Shown piece by piece: positions 8,712 to 17,365 of a DNA stretch of 64,000 bases (its first letter is position 1; each line of letters opens with the position of its first letter). The DNA comes from Vibrio parahaemolyticus (lineage in GTDB: Bacteria; Pseudomonadota; Gammaproteobacteria; Enterobacterales; Vibrionaceae), in contig NZ_UHIL01000001.1 in NCBI RefSeq assembly GCF_900460535.1, positions 1,612,001 to 1,676,000 on the forward strand, in the 5' to 3' direction. The notes beneath the pieces are model-generated. The model ran no database searches and had not been told where the DNA came from. It saw nothing but the letters and a program-made list of their open reading frames with translations. A program made the position numbers and the translations under genes.

Positions 8712-8730
8712 TGTAGGGTTAGGTCCTACA
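8712..8730. promoter_or_regulatory. second copy of the TGTAGG-N7-CCTACA palindrome
   Basis: TGTAGG/CCTACA arms with a 7-nt spacer, the same spacing as at 8202-8228, about 90 nt upstream of the M20 remnant. Confidence 0.45.
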
Positions 8731-8822
8731 TAAGCGATTGGTTGAGGTAACGCTTTTCGATAATACTGACCATATCAACGAGCACTAATCCAATTCACTT
8801 CCTATTGAAAAGGAAAATGGAC

Positions 8823-9191
8823 ATGACAAAACATTCAAAAATTTTCGCTGGCGTCGCTTCAGCAATTGCCCTTACTGCGGGCGTTGCAGCTTGGGCGGCA
8901 GGCGATCAAGACTTTAGCTCAATGCAGATGAAAGGCGTGGAGCAAATCGAAGTTAAGGTCGACTTAGATGGGGCAGCAAAACGCCTATCAAAAGCGGTGT
9001 AATTCCCAACAATTTCCAATCAAGATTGCAGTGATTTTGCGCCAGATGTTTACACGATTACGGCAATTCAGTTGGAGAATACAACAGAGTTTGAAGGGTT
9101 CCATGGTGTGAATGAGCGCATCCGTGTAGACGAGTACGGCCGTTCAATTGGTTTCTTCTACCAGCTTATGGATAACCTCGATTATTTGTGA
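8823..9191 (+). pseudogene. M20-family metallopeptidase remnant with internal deletion and stop
   Basis: From the ATG at 8823 (AGGA 7 nt upstream) a signal peptide (to about AAWAAG) leads into GAAKRLSKAV, then TAA at 9000-9002. The same frame continues directly as FPTISNQDCSDF, the normal continuation of the M20 start (RL..A..F.TIS.QD). It then jumps to DVYTITAIQL, FHGVNERI and GRSIGFFYQLM, the C-terminal block of carboxypeptidase-PM20D1-like M20 enzymes (FHG.NERI). About 350-400 central residues, including the zinc ligands, are missing. A 59-residue secreted peptide could still be made, but no enzyme. Confidence 0.7.
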
Positions 9192-9278
9192 GAACACTTG
9201 ATAGCGAGGGATTCGAGCGTAATTGCTATGCCGAATACTCAATGAATAGATGTACAGAAAAGTAATGCAGGCATAGCG

Positions 9279-10130
9279 ATGAAAGGTATCATTTCAATTA
9301 AAACTTACGGCGTAGTTAGGCATTTAAGTAGCAGCGTGACCGGGTTTCCTGTTCAACGAATGGGGTTGGACATATGGCCAATCCACGCTGTTCAAAATGC
9401 ACAACAAATACAAGACCATGAGGTGTTTGTCGGTAGAAGCCTTGTCGATGAATTACTAGCGTTGACGGATGGAGTAGAAAGCTTCTGCCAGCTATCCGAA
9501 TGTGGCGCTGTCATTGCGGGTTATCAAACGGACTTAAAGTTCTGCGATTCAGTTTGTGAGTTAGTTACGCGATTAAAGGAGGAAAGTCGCCAAGTACTTT
9601 ATGTCTGTCACCCAGAGCTAGCTGAGCCTATCGCTGATAAAGAGTCTCACGCTCCATTGTTTGAGAGTCTGATGCCAATGGCCGACGTGATTGTATCGAG
9701 TAAGAACGTGCTGGAGCAGTTTACAGGAGTCAAGATTAGTAACGTTGAATCAGCGACGCAGGCTTGCCAAAAGGCCCTCGAAATGGGGCCGAAGCTCATC
9801 CTTGTGACAAATATTGAGCTTGAAGAACACTTCACGATGATGCTAGCAACACCGAAATCTATCTATATAAGTCAAAGGCCGATGCTAGATTTTGAAACGC
9901 CACCAGCTGGTGTTGGGGACTTAACAGCGGTGGTGTTTACGGCCTGTTTAGTCAAGCGTATGTCTCCGGTTGCAGCGTTACGTCATACCAACAATGCGGT
10001 GTATGGCGTACTTGAGTTGACTTATGACAATGGGAGTTCGGAGCTAGAAACGATCTCTGGCCAGTATGAGTTTGTTGAGCCTACGTTTGATTTCCCTGTC
10101 AAGAAACTCATGGCGCTCTCGATGGTATAG
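9279..10130 (+). CDS. PdxY-like (pyridoxal kinase family) protein with diverged active-site motifs
   Basis: 283 residues, the same length as PdxY, in the PfkB/ribokinase fold. The WPIHAVQN block and the C-terminal anion-hole motif (PPAGVGDLTA, with the catalytic Asp of GVGD) are recognisable. Other conserved stretches have changed: the family's SHVVxGHxGN region reads KTYGVVRHLSSSV, FSNHTQY reads NAQQIQDHEV, and LCDPVMG reads VCHPELA (Asp to His). It may therefore be a paralogue with another substrate or weak activity rather than the housekeeping salvage kinase (pyridoxal to PLP). A LysR-type gene follows after 123 nt and may regulate it. Confidence 0.65.
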   Translation: MKGIISIKTYGVVRHLSSSVTGFPVQRMGLDIWPIHAVQNAQQIQDHEVFVGRSLVDELLALTDGVESFCQLSECGAVIAGYQTDLKFCDSVCELVTRLKEESRQVLYVCHPELAEPIADKESHAPLFESLMPMADVIVSSKNVLEQFTGVKISNVESATQACQKALEMGPKLILVTNIELEEHFTMMLATPKSIYISQRPMLDFETPPAGVGDLTAVVFTACLVKRMSPVAALRHTNNAVYGVLELTYDNGSSELETISGQYEFVEPTFDFPVKKLMALSMV

Positions 10131-10253
10131 AAATCTGGAATAGTAAACCGCGAGGCAATAAACTGTTCGATTGTCACATCTCACTCATTTCTAATGACAC
10201 GACGGTGAACGATAGTGATATTTTGAGTAAGTCACTGAACGTGGGGGAATAAC

Positions 10254-11153
10254 ATGACGTTTAACTTTGAGCAGCTGTTGGCATTTGTCACTGTGTATGA
10301 AGAATTATCATTTAGTAAAGCAGCCGTTAAGCTCAATAAGCACCGAACGACAACGGGGCAAGTCATCAGCAATCTTGAAGATCAGTTGGCTATCACTTTA
10401 TTTGACCGAGTAGGCCGTTCTGTTGAGCCTACCGAAGATGGTCACTTGCTTTATCACTACGCCAAGAAAACAGTCGAACAGGCGAGGATATTTGAAAACA
10501 TCGCACTGAGCCTTTCTTTCGGAGGTTTGGAGCGCGTGGTGATTGCCTATTCGAGCTTTATGCCGCCTTCTGCTTTGTTCATGATTCGCAAACAACTAGC
10601 GAAAGATTTTCCGACCATGCGCGTTGAGTTATTAGTGCGTGATCGCGCTGAAATCAAGCGCGGTATTGTTGATGGCTCAATCCACTTTGGATTAGTTAAT
10701 GTGCACGAAAGTAGCGCGATGCACAGCATGGACTCGGTTTTTTTAGGCCACGTCGAGTTCGTTCCTTATGTTCAAGCTGGTGGACGGTTAGCGAAATTAG
10801 ATCAGAACTCAGTTGTTGACGCGATGGTGACCGAGAGACAGTTCATTCTAAAATCGCTAGTTGATGAAGGCTTAAAAGAGAAATTCATATTTTCAGCCAA
10901 TAATGAGCAAGTCGATCAGCTCTCTGTTGTCATCAATATGGTGCGAGAGGGGTTAGGGTGGTCGTGGCTACCCAAGGCATTAACCAAGCCTCAGTTTAAA
11001 GCAGAAGGTATCGAGCCTGTGAGTATCGACCTAATGCTAGAAGGGATGAAGCTGCCGCTTTCAATGTGGTGCCCACACGCGAAATATTTAAAGGATATTA
11101 AAGCGTCGATAATGCACGCAGTACATGAACATGTTGAGTCGTACAACCCGTGA
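10254..11153 (+). CDS. LysR-family transcriptional regulator
   Basis: 299 residues. The N-terminal winged helix-turn-helix (about 3-62; FSKAAVKLNKHRTTTGQVIS then LFDRVGR) is followed by a type-2 periplasmic-binding-like effector domain (about 88-290). The recognition helix HRTTTGQVISNLE differs from the usual PSAVSxQI form. It sits downstream of the PdxY-like gene and 45 nt before the methyltransferase, in the same direction. The target and inducer are unknown. Confidence 0.85.
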   Translation: MTFNFEQLLAFVTVYEELSFSKAAVKLNKHRTTTGQVISNLEDQLAITLFDRVGRSVEPTEDGHLLYHYAKKTVEQARIFENIALSLSFGGLERVVIAYSSFMPPSALFMIRKQLAKDFPTMRVELLVRDRAEIKRGIVDGSIHFGLVNVHESSAMHSMDSVFLGHVEFVPYVQAGGRLAKLDQNSVVDAMVTERQFILKSLVDEGLKEKFIFSANNEQVDQLSVVINMVREGLGWSWLPKALTKPQFKAEGIEPVSIDLMLEGMKLPLSMWCPHAKYLKDIKASIMHAVHEHVESYNP

Positions 11154-11198
11154 TGTATTGATAGGTCGATAGCGCTTTAACGTAAGGAATTATCAAGG

Positions 11199-11846
11199 AT
11201 GAATATGAAAGCGAACTACCATGTCCACGAGGATATGTATGTTCAAGCCCGAAAAGAGGGCTGGGAAGGATGGGGAGGCAATGAGCGAATATCGCAAGCC
11301 ATTCTTGTTCAGCGCTTTATTGAGCTAGAAGGAGCTCCGACTTTTGGCAAACTCTTGGAAGTTGGCTGTGGCGAAGGGCATCACTGTCGAGCATTTTTTA
11401 AATTAGGCTTTGAAGTAACAGGTATTGATATTTCACCGACTGCCATATCTTGGGCAAAAGAAAAAGCGAGAGATACTGGCAATCAAGGGGCGTTTTACGT
11501 CGCGGACTTGACCGAGAAAACGCTTGAGATTCCAGAGATCTATGATGTGGTGATCGACGGAAACTGTTTACACTGCATCATTGGTGAAGATCGGAATACT
11601 TTTCTAGGTCATATCTATAATTCTTTGGTTGAAAATGGCGTTTTCTTTGTGAGCAGCTTGTGTGCCAAAGACAGTAATAGCTACGAAATCATCAAAAATG
11701 ACCATGTTTATCGACATGTATCTTCACAACAATCTTTGATTACGGAACTAGAACAGTCAGGCTTTCGTGTGGTTACTGCAAACGTCTACGAACGTGAAGA
11801 GATAAATCACATTACGATACATGCTGTAAAAGTTGTTTATTCGTGA
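11199..11846 (+). CDS. class I SAM-dependent methyltransferase
   Basis: 215 residues with the Rossmann-type SAM site: motif I LLEVGCGEGHHCRAF (about 49-63), the acidic strand-2 end VTGIDISP, motif II region ADLTEKT, and motif IV VVIDGNCLHCI. Resembles the Methyltransf_25/11 group of small-molecule methyltransferases. The substrate cannot be predicted from sequence. The ATG at 11199 has AAGGA upstream (11184-11188); a second in-frame ATG lies two codons on. Confidence 0.8.
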   Translation: MNMKANYHVHEDMYVQARKEGWEGWGGNERISQAILVQRFIELEGAPTFGKLLEVGCGEGHHCRAFFKLGFEVTGIDISPTAISWAKEKARDTGNQGAFYVADLTEKTLEIPEIYDVVIDGNCLHCIIGEDRNTFLGHIYNSLVENGVFFVSSLCAKDSNSYEIIKNDHVYRHVSSQQSLITELEQSGFRVVTANVYEREEINHITIHAVKVVYS

Positions 11847-11958
11847 TGAAGTCGGTATTGTTTCCAGTCACGCCTTAGATAGCCATTATTAATTATTTAT
11901 CAAACTCTTATCTAAGGTTTTTATTTCTATTTGCTTGCCGGAAATCAGAAAAATACTA

Positions 11959-12324
11959 ATGAAAATAATATCCAAAGCGTTATGGGCAACGTGTTTTATT
12001 GCCTTTACTAGTGTTGCTTCACAGCTTGAAGAGCCTCAAACTGCGGTTTTAAACTACGGACAAACCTCGGTTTCAGCACCGATACAGGTTGATCGAGGAT
12101 TTGACGCCGTTGAAGACAGTGATGAGGAAATCATCGAGCTCTCAGGCTCCGTGATTAAGGAATATTCGGATTACGTTGTTGATGTGCTTGTGGTTCGCAA
12201 AAGCAAATCTCGTCACTCAAGCCGTGAGTTAAAAACCACGCTCTTTGTCCAGCAAGATCAGCTTGGAAAACCAATGATGATTGGTGGCGTGAACAACGAG
12301 GTGTTTACCCTCACGTTAAAATAA
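11959..12324 (+). CDS. small exported protein of unknown function
   Basis: 121 residues from the ATG at 11959; a TTG at 11935 would add eight residues before the signal peptide and is less likely. Signal peptide to about SVASQ. The mature part is acidic in the middle (FDAVEDSDEEIIEL) with a basic stretch (VVRKSKSRHSSRELK). No cysteines in the mature protein and no family recognised. A terminator follows. Confidence 0.6.
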   Translation: MKIISKALWATCFIAFTSVASQLEEPQTAVLNYGQTSVSAPIQVDRGFDAVEDSDEEIIELSGSVIKEYSDYVVDVLVVRKSKSRHSSRELKTTLFVQQDQLGKPMMIGGVNNEVFTLTLK

Positions 12325-12357
12325 TTGGGTAACCTTTCAATCAGTATTAATGGTTTT

Positions 12358-12387
12358 AACGCATAACTTATCGGTTATGCGTTTTTT
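12358..12387 (+). terminator. rho-independent terminator
   Basis: Perfect 10-bp stem AACGCATAAC/GTTATGCGTT, 6-nt loop, T run to 12387. Confidence 0.85.
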
Positions 12388-12416
12388 GTAGGTAGTAAAA
12401 TAGCGATGGAGTCGTG

Positions 12417-12701
12417 ATGCCCAAAGTCATATTAAAAGGATTTATATTGGTGCCTGAAGGGGAACTTGAAACGGTAAAAAGTGCGCTGCCTATTCATATG
12501 CGATTAACTAAAAGCGAGGCTGGGTGCCTTGTGTTTCAAGTGGTGGAAAACCCTGACAACCCGTTGCGCTTTGATGTGTACGAAGAGTTTACAAATCGAG
12601 ATACGTTCGAGCACCATCAACTCCGAGTCAAAGATTCAGACTGGGGGCGGCTGACAGTGAATGTTGAGCGCCATTATGAAATTTTGGATGTTCAGGAATA
12701 A
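12417..12701 (+). CDS. antibiotic-biosynthesis-monooxygenase (ABM) domain protein
   Basis: 94 residues from the ATG at 12417, which has GGAG at a 5-nt spacing; a GTG three bases earlier is too close to it. The dimeric alpha-beta barrel ABM pattern is complete: KGFILVPEGELE, SEAGCLVFQVVENPDNPLRF, DVYEEFTNRDTFEHHQ. ABM proteins of this size are YgiN-like quinol oxidases or heme/small-molecule monooxygenases; no substrate can be assigned. Single gene following a terminator. Confidence 0.8.
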   Translation: MPKVILKGFILVPEGELETVKSALPIHMRLTKSEAGCLVFQVVENPDNPLRFDVYEEFTNRDTFEHHQLRVKDSDWGRLTVNVERHYEILDVQE

Positions 12702-12806
12702 TGAGGCGAGTCATTCTGTGTCAAATTTGACTCAAATAGTGTTTTTTGCCCAGTTGGCGACTTTACGTTAGCTTACCTATTAATTTAAACCGTTTAAGGT
12801 AAAGAA

Positions 12807-13409
12807 ATGACGAGAAGAATATTCGTATTGCGCCATGGTGAAACAGAGTTTAACGCAGACAAAAAGTTACAAGGTCACTGTAACTCTTCACTGACATCGA
12901 AAGGTAGCGACCAAGCAAGACGCGTTGGCACGACGCTCAAACAGTATGTTGAAAACCGTCCTTTCCGTGTCTACTCAAGTACGCTTGGGAGAGCACTTCA
13001 AACATCGCAAATCGTATGTGAAGAGCTTAACTACTCGTATGAAAACCTCAACAAAGAGCCTAGGCTAAAAGAGTTTTCTCTTGGTGAGTGGGAGCAAAGA
13101 ACGATTCCCAGCTTAGAGCAAGAAATTCCCAACTTATTGGCTCAAAATGACTGGTATCTTCAAGCGCCAAACTGTGAAACTTATGAGTCGGTAAGGGAGC
13201 GTTTGTCCTGCTGGCTGAGTGATGTAACGCATGACGAAGACATTGTCGTGGTGAGCCATGGGCTAACAGGCATCGTGCTAAGAGGATTGCTGTTGGGTAT
13301 GGATTACACTCAAGTTTGGCAGCAAGATTTACCTCAAGATGCCTTTTTCATTATCGAAGACGGTCGAATCACTCGTGTCAACTGTGTGGATACTGTTGAG
13401 GTAGTCTAA
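12807..13409 (+). CDS. histidine phosphatase (phosphoglycerate-mutase-like) family protein
   Basis: 200 residues. The catalytic RHGE motif is at about residues 9-12 (LRHGETEFN), the second Arg in SSTLGRALQT, the acid in LKEFSLGEWE, and the second catalytic His in VVSHGLTG (about 151). All residues needed for phosphohistidine chemistry are present. The family includes alpha-ribazole phosphatase, cofactor-dependent mutase and broad phosphatases; the lack of cobalamin genes nearby argues against CobC but does not settle it. SD TAAGGTAAAG precedes the ATG. Confidence 0.8.
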   Translation: MTRRIFVLRHGETEFNADKKLQGHCNSSLTSKGSDQARRVGTTLKQYVENRPFRVYSSTLGRALQTSQIVCEELNYSYENLNKEPRLKEFSLGEWEQRTIPSLEQEIPNLLAQNDWYLQAPNCETYESVRERLSCWLSDVTHDEDIVVVSHGLTGIVLRGLLLGMDYTQVWQQDLPQDAFFIIEDGRITRVNCVDTVEVV

Positions 13410-13554
13410 CTCGGTTTGTTTATGTTTGCGTCTGCTTGATTTTGGTCAGTAATCAAAATAACTTAGTACACAGGCTTATAGAAAATACGCTTGCAAGGCT
13501 GATCATGGACGATTGGTCTCAAATGTACATTTATAGAATGCAATTCAAGGATGG

Positions 13555-13893
13555 ATGATGACGTACAAACAGTGGTTTTTTGCCGCAGCGCTGCTTTTAA
13601 GTGGCCCAACTTTACTGCCTTTTACTCTAGAGGCTATTGTGTTGATAGAAATCATCGGAATGGCGGGAGTGGTGGCACTTTATAGCGCTTATTCACAATG
13701 GCTTTTTAACCATCCGTTAACGGTTCGGGCTTGTGAGGTCGCGACGAGCCTAGATATCCAGCCTCAAAGAGTTATTACCAAACCAGATTTACGCTCTCTG
13801 CCTTATTTGTTTCCGCACTACTTGCCAATCAATACGTTGTTAGTGAGCGCGATTGTGACCACGTTTTTGTTTCGTCTGTCTGGAACATTGTAA
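13555..13893 (+). CDS. small inner-membrane protein of unknown function
   Basis: 112 residues with three hydrophobic segments (about 7-24, 26-48 and 92-110). Its stop overlaps the next gene (TAATG), so translation is probably coupled to the acetyltransferase. No family recognised. Confidence 0.6.
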   Translation: MMTYKQWFFAAALLLSGPTLLPFTLEAIVLIEIIGMAGVVALYSAYSQWLFNHPLTVRACEVATSLDIQPQRVITKPDLRSLPYLFPHYLPINTLLVSAIVTTFLFRLSGTL

Positions 13894-14369
13894 TGATGCT
13901 TTCAATACGCAGCTATCGCGCTGATGATGCGCCAACACTATGGACGCTCTTCTACCATACGGTTCGAGAAGTAAACTGCCGCGATTACCAAACAGATCAA
14001 GTGAAAGCTTGGGCTCCCGATGATTTTGAACCAAAAACTTGGCAAGCGAGGATGGACACCATCACCCCATTTATTGCCGAAATTGAAGGTGAGATAGTCG
14101 GTTATGCGGACTTACAGCCAGATGGTTTCATTGACCATTTCTTTTGCCATCATCAGCATCAAAGGACAGGTGTTGGCCGCGCATTGATGGCTCATATTTT
14201 CTCTCAAGCGGAGTCATTAGCGTTACCGTATTTGTACTCAGAGGTCAGTATCACTGCTCGTCCGTTCTTTGAACGGATGGGGTTTAAAGTGATTAAACAT
14301 CAAGAAGTTGAAGTGAGAGGGCAACACTTAACTAATTATGTGATGAAGAAGTATCTATCGCGTAATTAG
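13893..14369 (+). CDS. GNAT-family N-acetyltransferase
   Basis: 158 residues. The acetyl-CoA site is seen in the Q/RxxGxG/A-type motif (QHQRTGVGRALMAHIFSQAE, about 89-108), with the FFERMGFKVI element near the end. Resembles YafP/PA4534-type acetyltransferases. It overlaps the preceding membrane-protein gene by one base at TAATG. The substrate is unknown. Confidence 0.85.
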   Translation: MMLSIRSYRADDAPTLWTLFYHTVREVNCRDYQTDQVKAWAPDDFEPKTWQARMDTITPFIAEIEGEIVGYADLQPDGFIDHFFCHHQHQRTGVGRALMAHIFSQAESLALPYLYSEVSITARPFFERMGFKVIKHQEVEVRGQHLTNYVMKKYLSRN

Positions 14370-14548
14370 TGAGCTTGGACACAGATAAGAGATGTTTTCT
14401 GATGTGAATTCCAGTTCATTGATCTAAGACCAAAATTTCGTTTCAAAACAGTGTACATAATCTCTACTCAGAGTTATCAAACAGGTATGTTTCTATCTCA
14501 CAACCGCAAAGTTGTTCATAAAAATCAGATTGATAGAAAGATGACTGA

Positions 14549-16024
14549 ATGTGGCTCGAAATGCCTAATGTCATGGCCAACCAACTCAGGAAGAGTAGTA
14601 GTACTATGCGCCCATATCTCAAATACATCATCCCAACGGTGATTCCGTTACTTATTTGGCTGATGCCTTTGTCAGCGTTTCCTTTTGACGGCATCACCAT
14701 CGTCCAACAGCGAGTTATCGCGATCTTTTTGCTGGCTGCGCTCTGTTGGGTGTTCGAGCCTATTCCAATTTATGCCACGTCGGTGGTGATCATCGTGCTT
14801 GAGTTATTGCTCATTTCGAACAAAGGCATTGTCTTGTTTCGAACACAAGAAGGGCAGCCTCATTTTGGCGAACTACTGCAATACCACGAAATCATGGCTA
14901 CCTTTGCCAGCCCAATCATCATGCTGTTTTTAGGTGGCTTTTTCTTAGCAATGGCCGCAACCAAATATCGTTTGGATGTGAACCTCGCTAGGGTGTTGCT
15001 CAAGCCGTTTGGGCAAAACCCTAAGTTTGTCATGTTAGGCCTGATGCTGATCACCGCTATATTCTCGATGTTTATGTCGAATACCGCGACCACCGCGATG
15101 ATGTTGTCGATCTTAACGCCAGTTATCGCCGTGTTTGGGCCTAAAGACCCGGGGCGAATTGCATTCGCGCTTTGTATTCCTGTTGCTGCGAACATCGGTG
15201 GTATTGGGACGCCAATCGGTACGCCACCAAACGCGATTGCTTTGAAATACCTCGTGGGTGATAACTTGATTACCTTTGGGGAGTGGATGGTATTCGGCGT
15301 ACCATTTGTGGTGATTATGATGGCCCTTGCTTGGCTTCTGATAGGCTATTTATACAAAGCCGAGCAGACTAAGATTGATCTGAACATCAAAAGTAAGTTC
15401 CTAAAAACACCAAAAGCGATGATTGTTTACGTCACATTCGCTGGCACCATCATTCTTTGGTTGATGGGCTCTGCGCATGGCATGAACTCATACACCGTCG
15501 CTTTAATTCCGGTTGCCGTATTCTCGCTGACAGGGATCATCAACAAAGAAGACCTCAAAAAGATCTCTTGGGATGTGCTTTGGTTAGTCTCGGGTGGTAT
15601 TGCTTTAGGTTTAGCGCTCGACAAAACAGGGCTTGCGAAGCTGGTGGTGCACAGTATTCCGTTTGATGAATTCTCGCCTTATGTGGTGCTATTCGGCGCG
15701 GCATTCCTCTGCTTACTAATGGCAAACTTTATGTCACACACGGCCACAGCCAACTTGCTGATGCCAATAATGGCTGCACTTGGTACGTCCATGGCTTCTT
15801 TGACGCCATTAGGTGGTGAAGTCACGCTTATTCTTGTTGTGACCTTCGCGGCTTCGCTTGGTATGTCACTGCCTATCAGTACACCGCCTAACGCGCTCGC
15901 GCATGCCACTGGCCATGTAGAAAGTAGCCAAATGGCGAGAGTGGGTGCGGTACTTGGTATTGTTGGTGTGCTGCTAAGCTTTGTGATGGTGTGGATTCTT
16001 CATACGGTTGGGCATATTGGGTAA
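14549..16024 (+). CDS. DASS/SLC13-family anion symporter
   Basis: 491 residues, about a dozen membrane segments, and two copies of the divalent-anion/sodium-symporter signature: SNTATTAMM with IGTPIGTPPNAIA in the first half and SHTATANLLMP with LPISTPPNALA in the second. Family members co-transport sodium with C4-dicarboxylates, citrate or sulfate. An in-frame ATG at 14606 would remove 19 residues and starts right at the first membrane helix; neither start has an ideal SD. It is cotranscribed with the sensor kinase (3 nt later) and receiver, which suggests the kinase controls or senses transport. Confidence 0.85.
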   Translation: MWLEMPNVMANQLRKSSSTMRPYLKYIIPTVIPLLIWLMPLSAFPFDGITIVQQRVIAIFLLAALCWVFEPIPIYATSVVIIVLELLLISNKGIVLFRTQEGQPHFGELLQYHEIMATFASPIIMLFLGGFFLAMAATKYRLDVNLARVLLKPFGQNPKFVMLGLMLITAIFSMFMSNTATTAMMLSILTPVIAVFGPKDPGRIAFALCIPVAANIGGIGTPIGTPPNAIALKYLVGDNLITFGEWMVFGVPFVVIMMALAWLLIGYLYKAEQTKIDLNIKSKFLKTPKAMIVYVTFAGTIILWLMGSAHGMNSYTVALIPVAVFSLTGIINKEDLKKISWDVLWLVSGGIALGLALDKTGLAKLVVHSIPFDEFSPYVVLFGAAFLCLLMANFMSHTATANLLMPIMAALGTSMASLTPLGGEVTLILVVTFAASLGMSLPISTPPNALAHATGHVESSQMARVGAVLGIVGVLLSFVMVWILHTVGHIG

Positions 16025-16027
16025 TAC

Positions 16028-17365
16028 ATGTACGAAACCAAGTTAGATGCGTTAGTAGAACGCTACTTTAATCATATCGAACGTCGGCTGACTGTGTTGG
16101 CCGGCTCCGTATTGATCGAACAGCAAGGCTACAACGACCGTCTATATTATGTGCTCTCTGGCGAGCTTGCTGGCTTCTATGCGGACGAAGACAGAAAGCC
16201 CATTCAGGTATTTTCTGCTTCTCAAGGGGCATTTATTGGAGTGCACAGTTTTTTTTCAGGAACATGGACTGCCTCATCTACGGTGATTGCACAAACCGAT
16301 GTAGAACTTGCGTGGATAGAACGCGATACGCCAGCCGTTGAAGAAGAAACTTACGGGCCATTAACCACACAGTTTATGCCCGTTATGGTGAATGAGTTGT
16401 CTCGCCGTCAGCGCCGCGCGATGCAAGAAGCGATAGCCAAAGAGAAGGCGCTGCAAAAGCTCCACACCGCAGAGCAAATGACAACACTCGGTCAGTTAGC
16501 TGCAGGTATCGCACACGAACTTAACAATGCGATTGGTGTGGTCAGCAGTAAGTCGGAGCGTTTAGAGTCCGTCATTATGACGCTGCTTGAAGAAGTGCAT
16601 CCAGAGGCGAGTCAGTTCTTTGATTTTGGTTTGATGCAAGGGCAAAAAGTATCGTCTAGTGAAGCGAGAAAGCGCGGTCGTCATTTCGAAAAATATTATG
16701 GGTTGCCTAAAGAGTTGGCGCGTGATTTAGCGCGAGCCGTGCCGAGTAACTACCTCTCGGAGCATTGGTTAAAAAGGCCAGAAGAGGCGATTCGTTACTG
16801 GCAAGTTGGGCGAGACCTGCACGACTTGCGTATCGCGTCTAAGCATACGGTTGGCATTGTTCGTTCCGTTAAGCAATTGGGCAGAACGGATATCGACCTT
16901 GATGAGGCCATCAACATTAACGATTCAATAAATCGGGCATTGGCGTTGCTGCAGAGTGATTTGAGGCGCGTTAGTGTGCGTTTCAGCCCTGCAGAACTGC
17001 CGGTTTTTATTGGATCGCAAACTGAGCTTGTTCAAATTTGGGTGAATATTTTAAAAAATGCGTGCGATGCGATGATTAACATTGAGTCGCCGACCATTGA
17101 AATTCATACACGCGTGAGCAAAGGAAAGATTTTAGTCACGATCGCCAACAACGGCCCTGAAATTGATGAGGCCACGCGCCGAAAAATATTTAGGCCTAAC
17201 TTTACAACGAAGAAGGGCGGATTGTCTTTTGGGTTGGGGCTTGGGCTCTCGATCGTTAAACGAATTATTGCAGGTTACAACGGTTCCATTGTCGTAAAAA
17301 GTGACAGTGAAAAGACCATTTTTAGAATCAAATTACCGGTAGAGGGTGAACATGGAGAAGCTTAA
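16028..17365 (+). CDS. sensor histidine kinase with N-terminal cyclic-nucleotide-binding-like domain
   Basis: 445 residues and no membrane segments. The order is a cNMP-binding beta-barrel domain (about 15-115; LYYVLSGELAGFY...GAFIGVHSFF), a coiled linker (RRQRRAMQEAIAKEKALQKL), a HisKA dimerisation helix with GIAHELNNAIGVV (phospho-acceptor His about 165), an unusual insert of about 110 residues, and a HATPase domain with N-box NILKNACDAM and G-boxes FGLGLGLSIV. The CRP-like domain lacks an obvious Arg for cAMP phosphate, so it may be a docking module. It starts 3 nt after the transporter gene and overlaps the receiver gene. Confidence 0.85.
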   Translation: MYETKLDALVERYFNHIERRLTVLAGSVLIEQQGYNDRLYYVLSGELAGFYADEDRKPIQVFSASQGAFIGVHSFFSGTWTASSTVIAQTDVELAWIERDTPAVEEETYGPLTTQFMPVMVNELSRRQRRAMQEAIAKEKALQKLHTAEQMTTLGQLAAGIAHELNNAIGVVSSKSERLESVIMTLLEEVHPEASQFFDFGLMQGQKVSSSEARKRGRHFEKYYGLPKELARDLARAVPSNYLSEHWLKRPEEAIRYWQVGRDLHDLRIASKHTVGIVRSVKQLGRTDIDLDEAININDSINRALALLQSDLRRVSVRFSPAELPVFIGSQTELVQIWVNILKNACDAMINIESPTIEIHTRVSKGKILVTIANNGPEIDEATRRKIFRPNFTTKKGGLSFGLGLGLSIVKRIIAGYNGSIVVKSDSEKTIFRIKLPVEGEHGEA

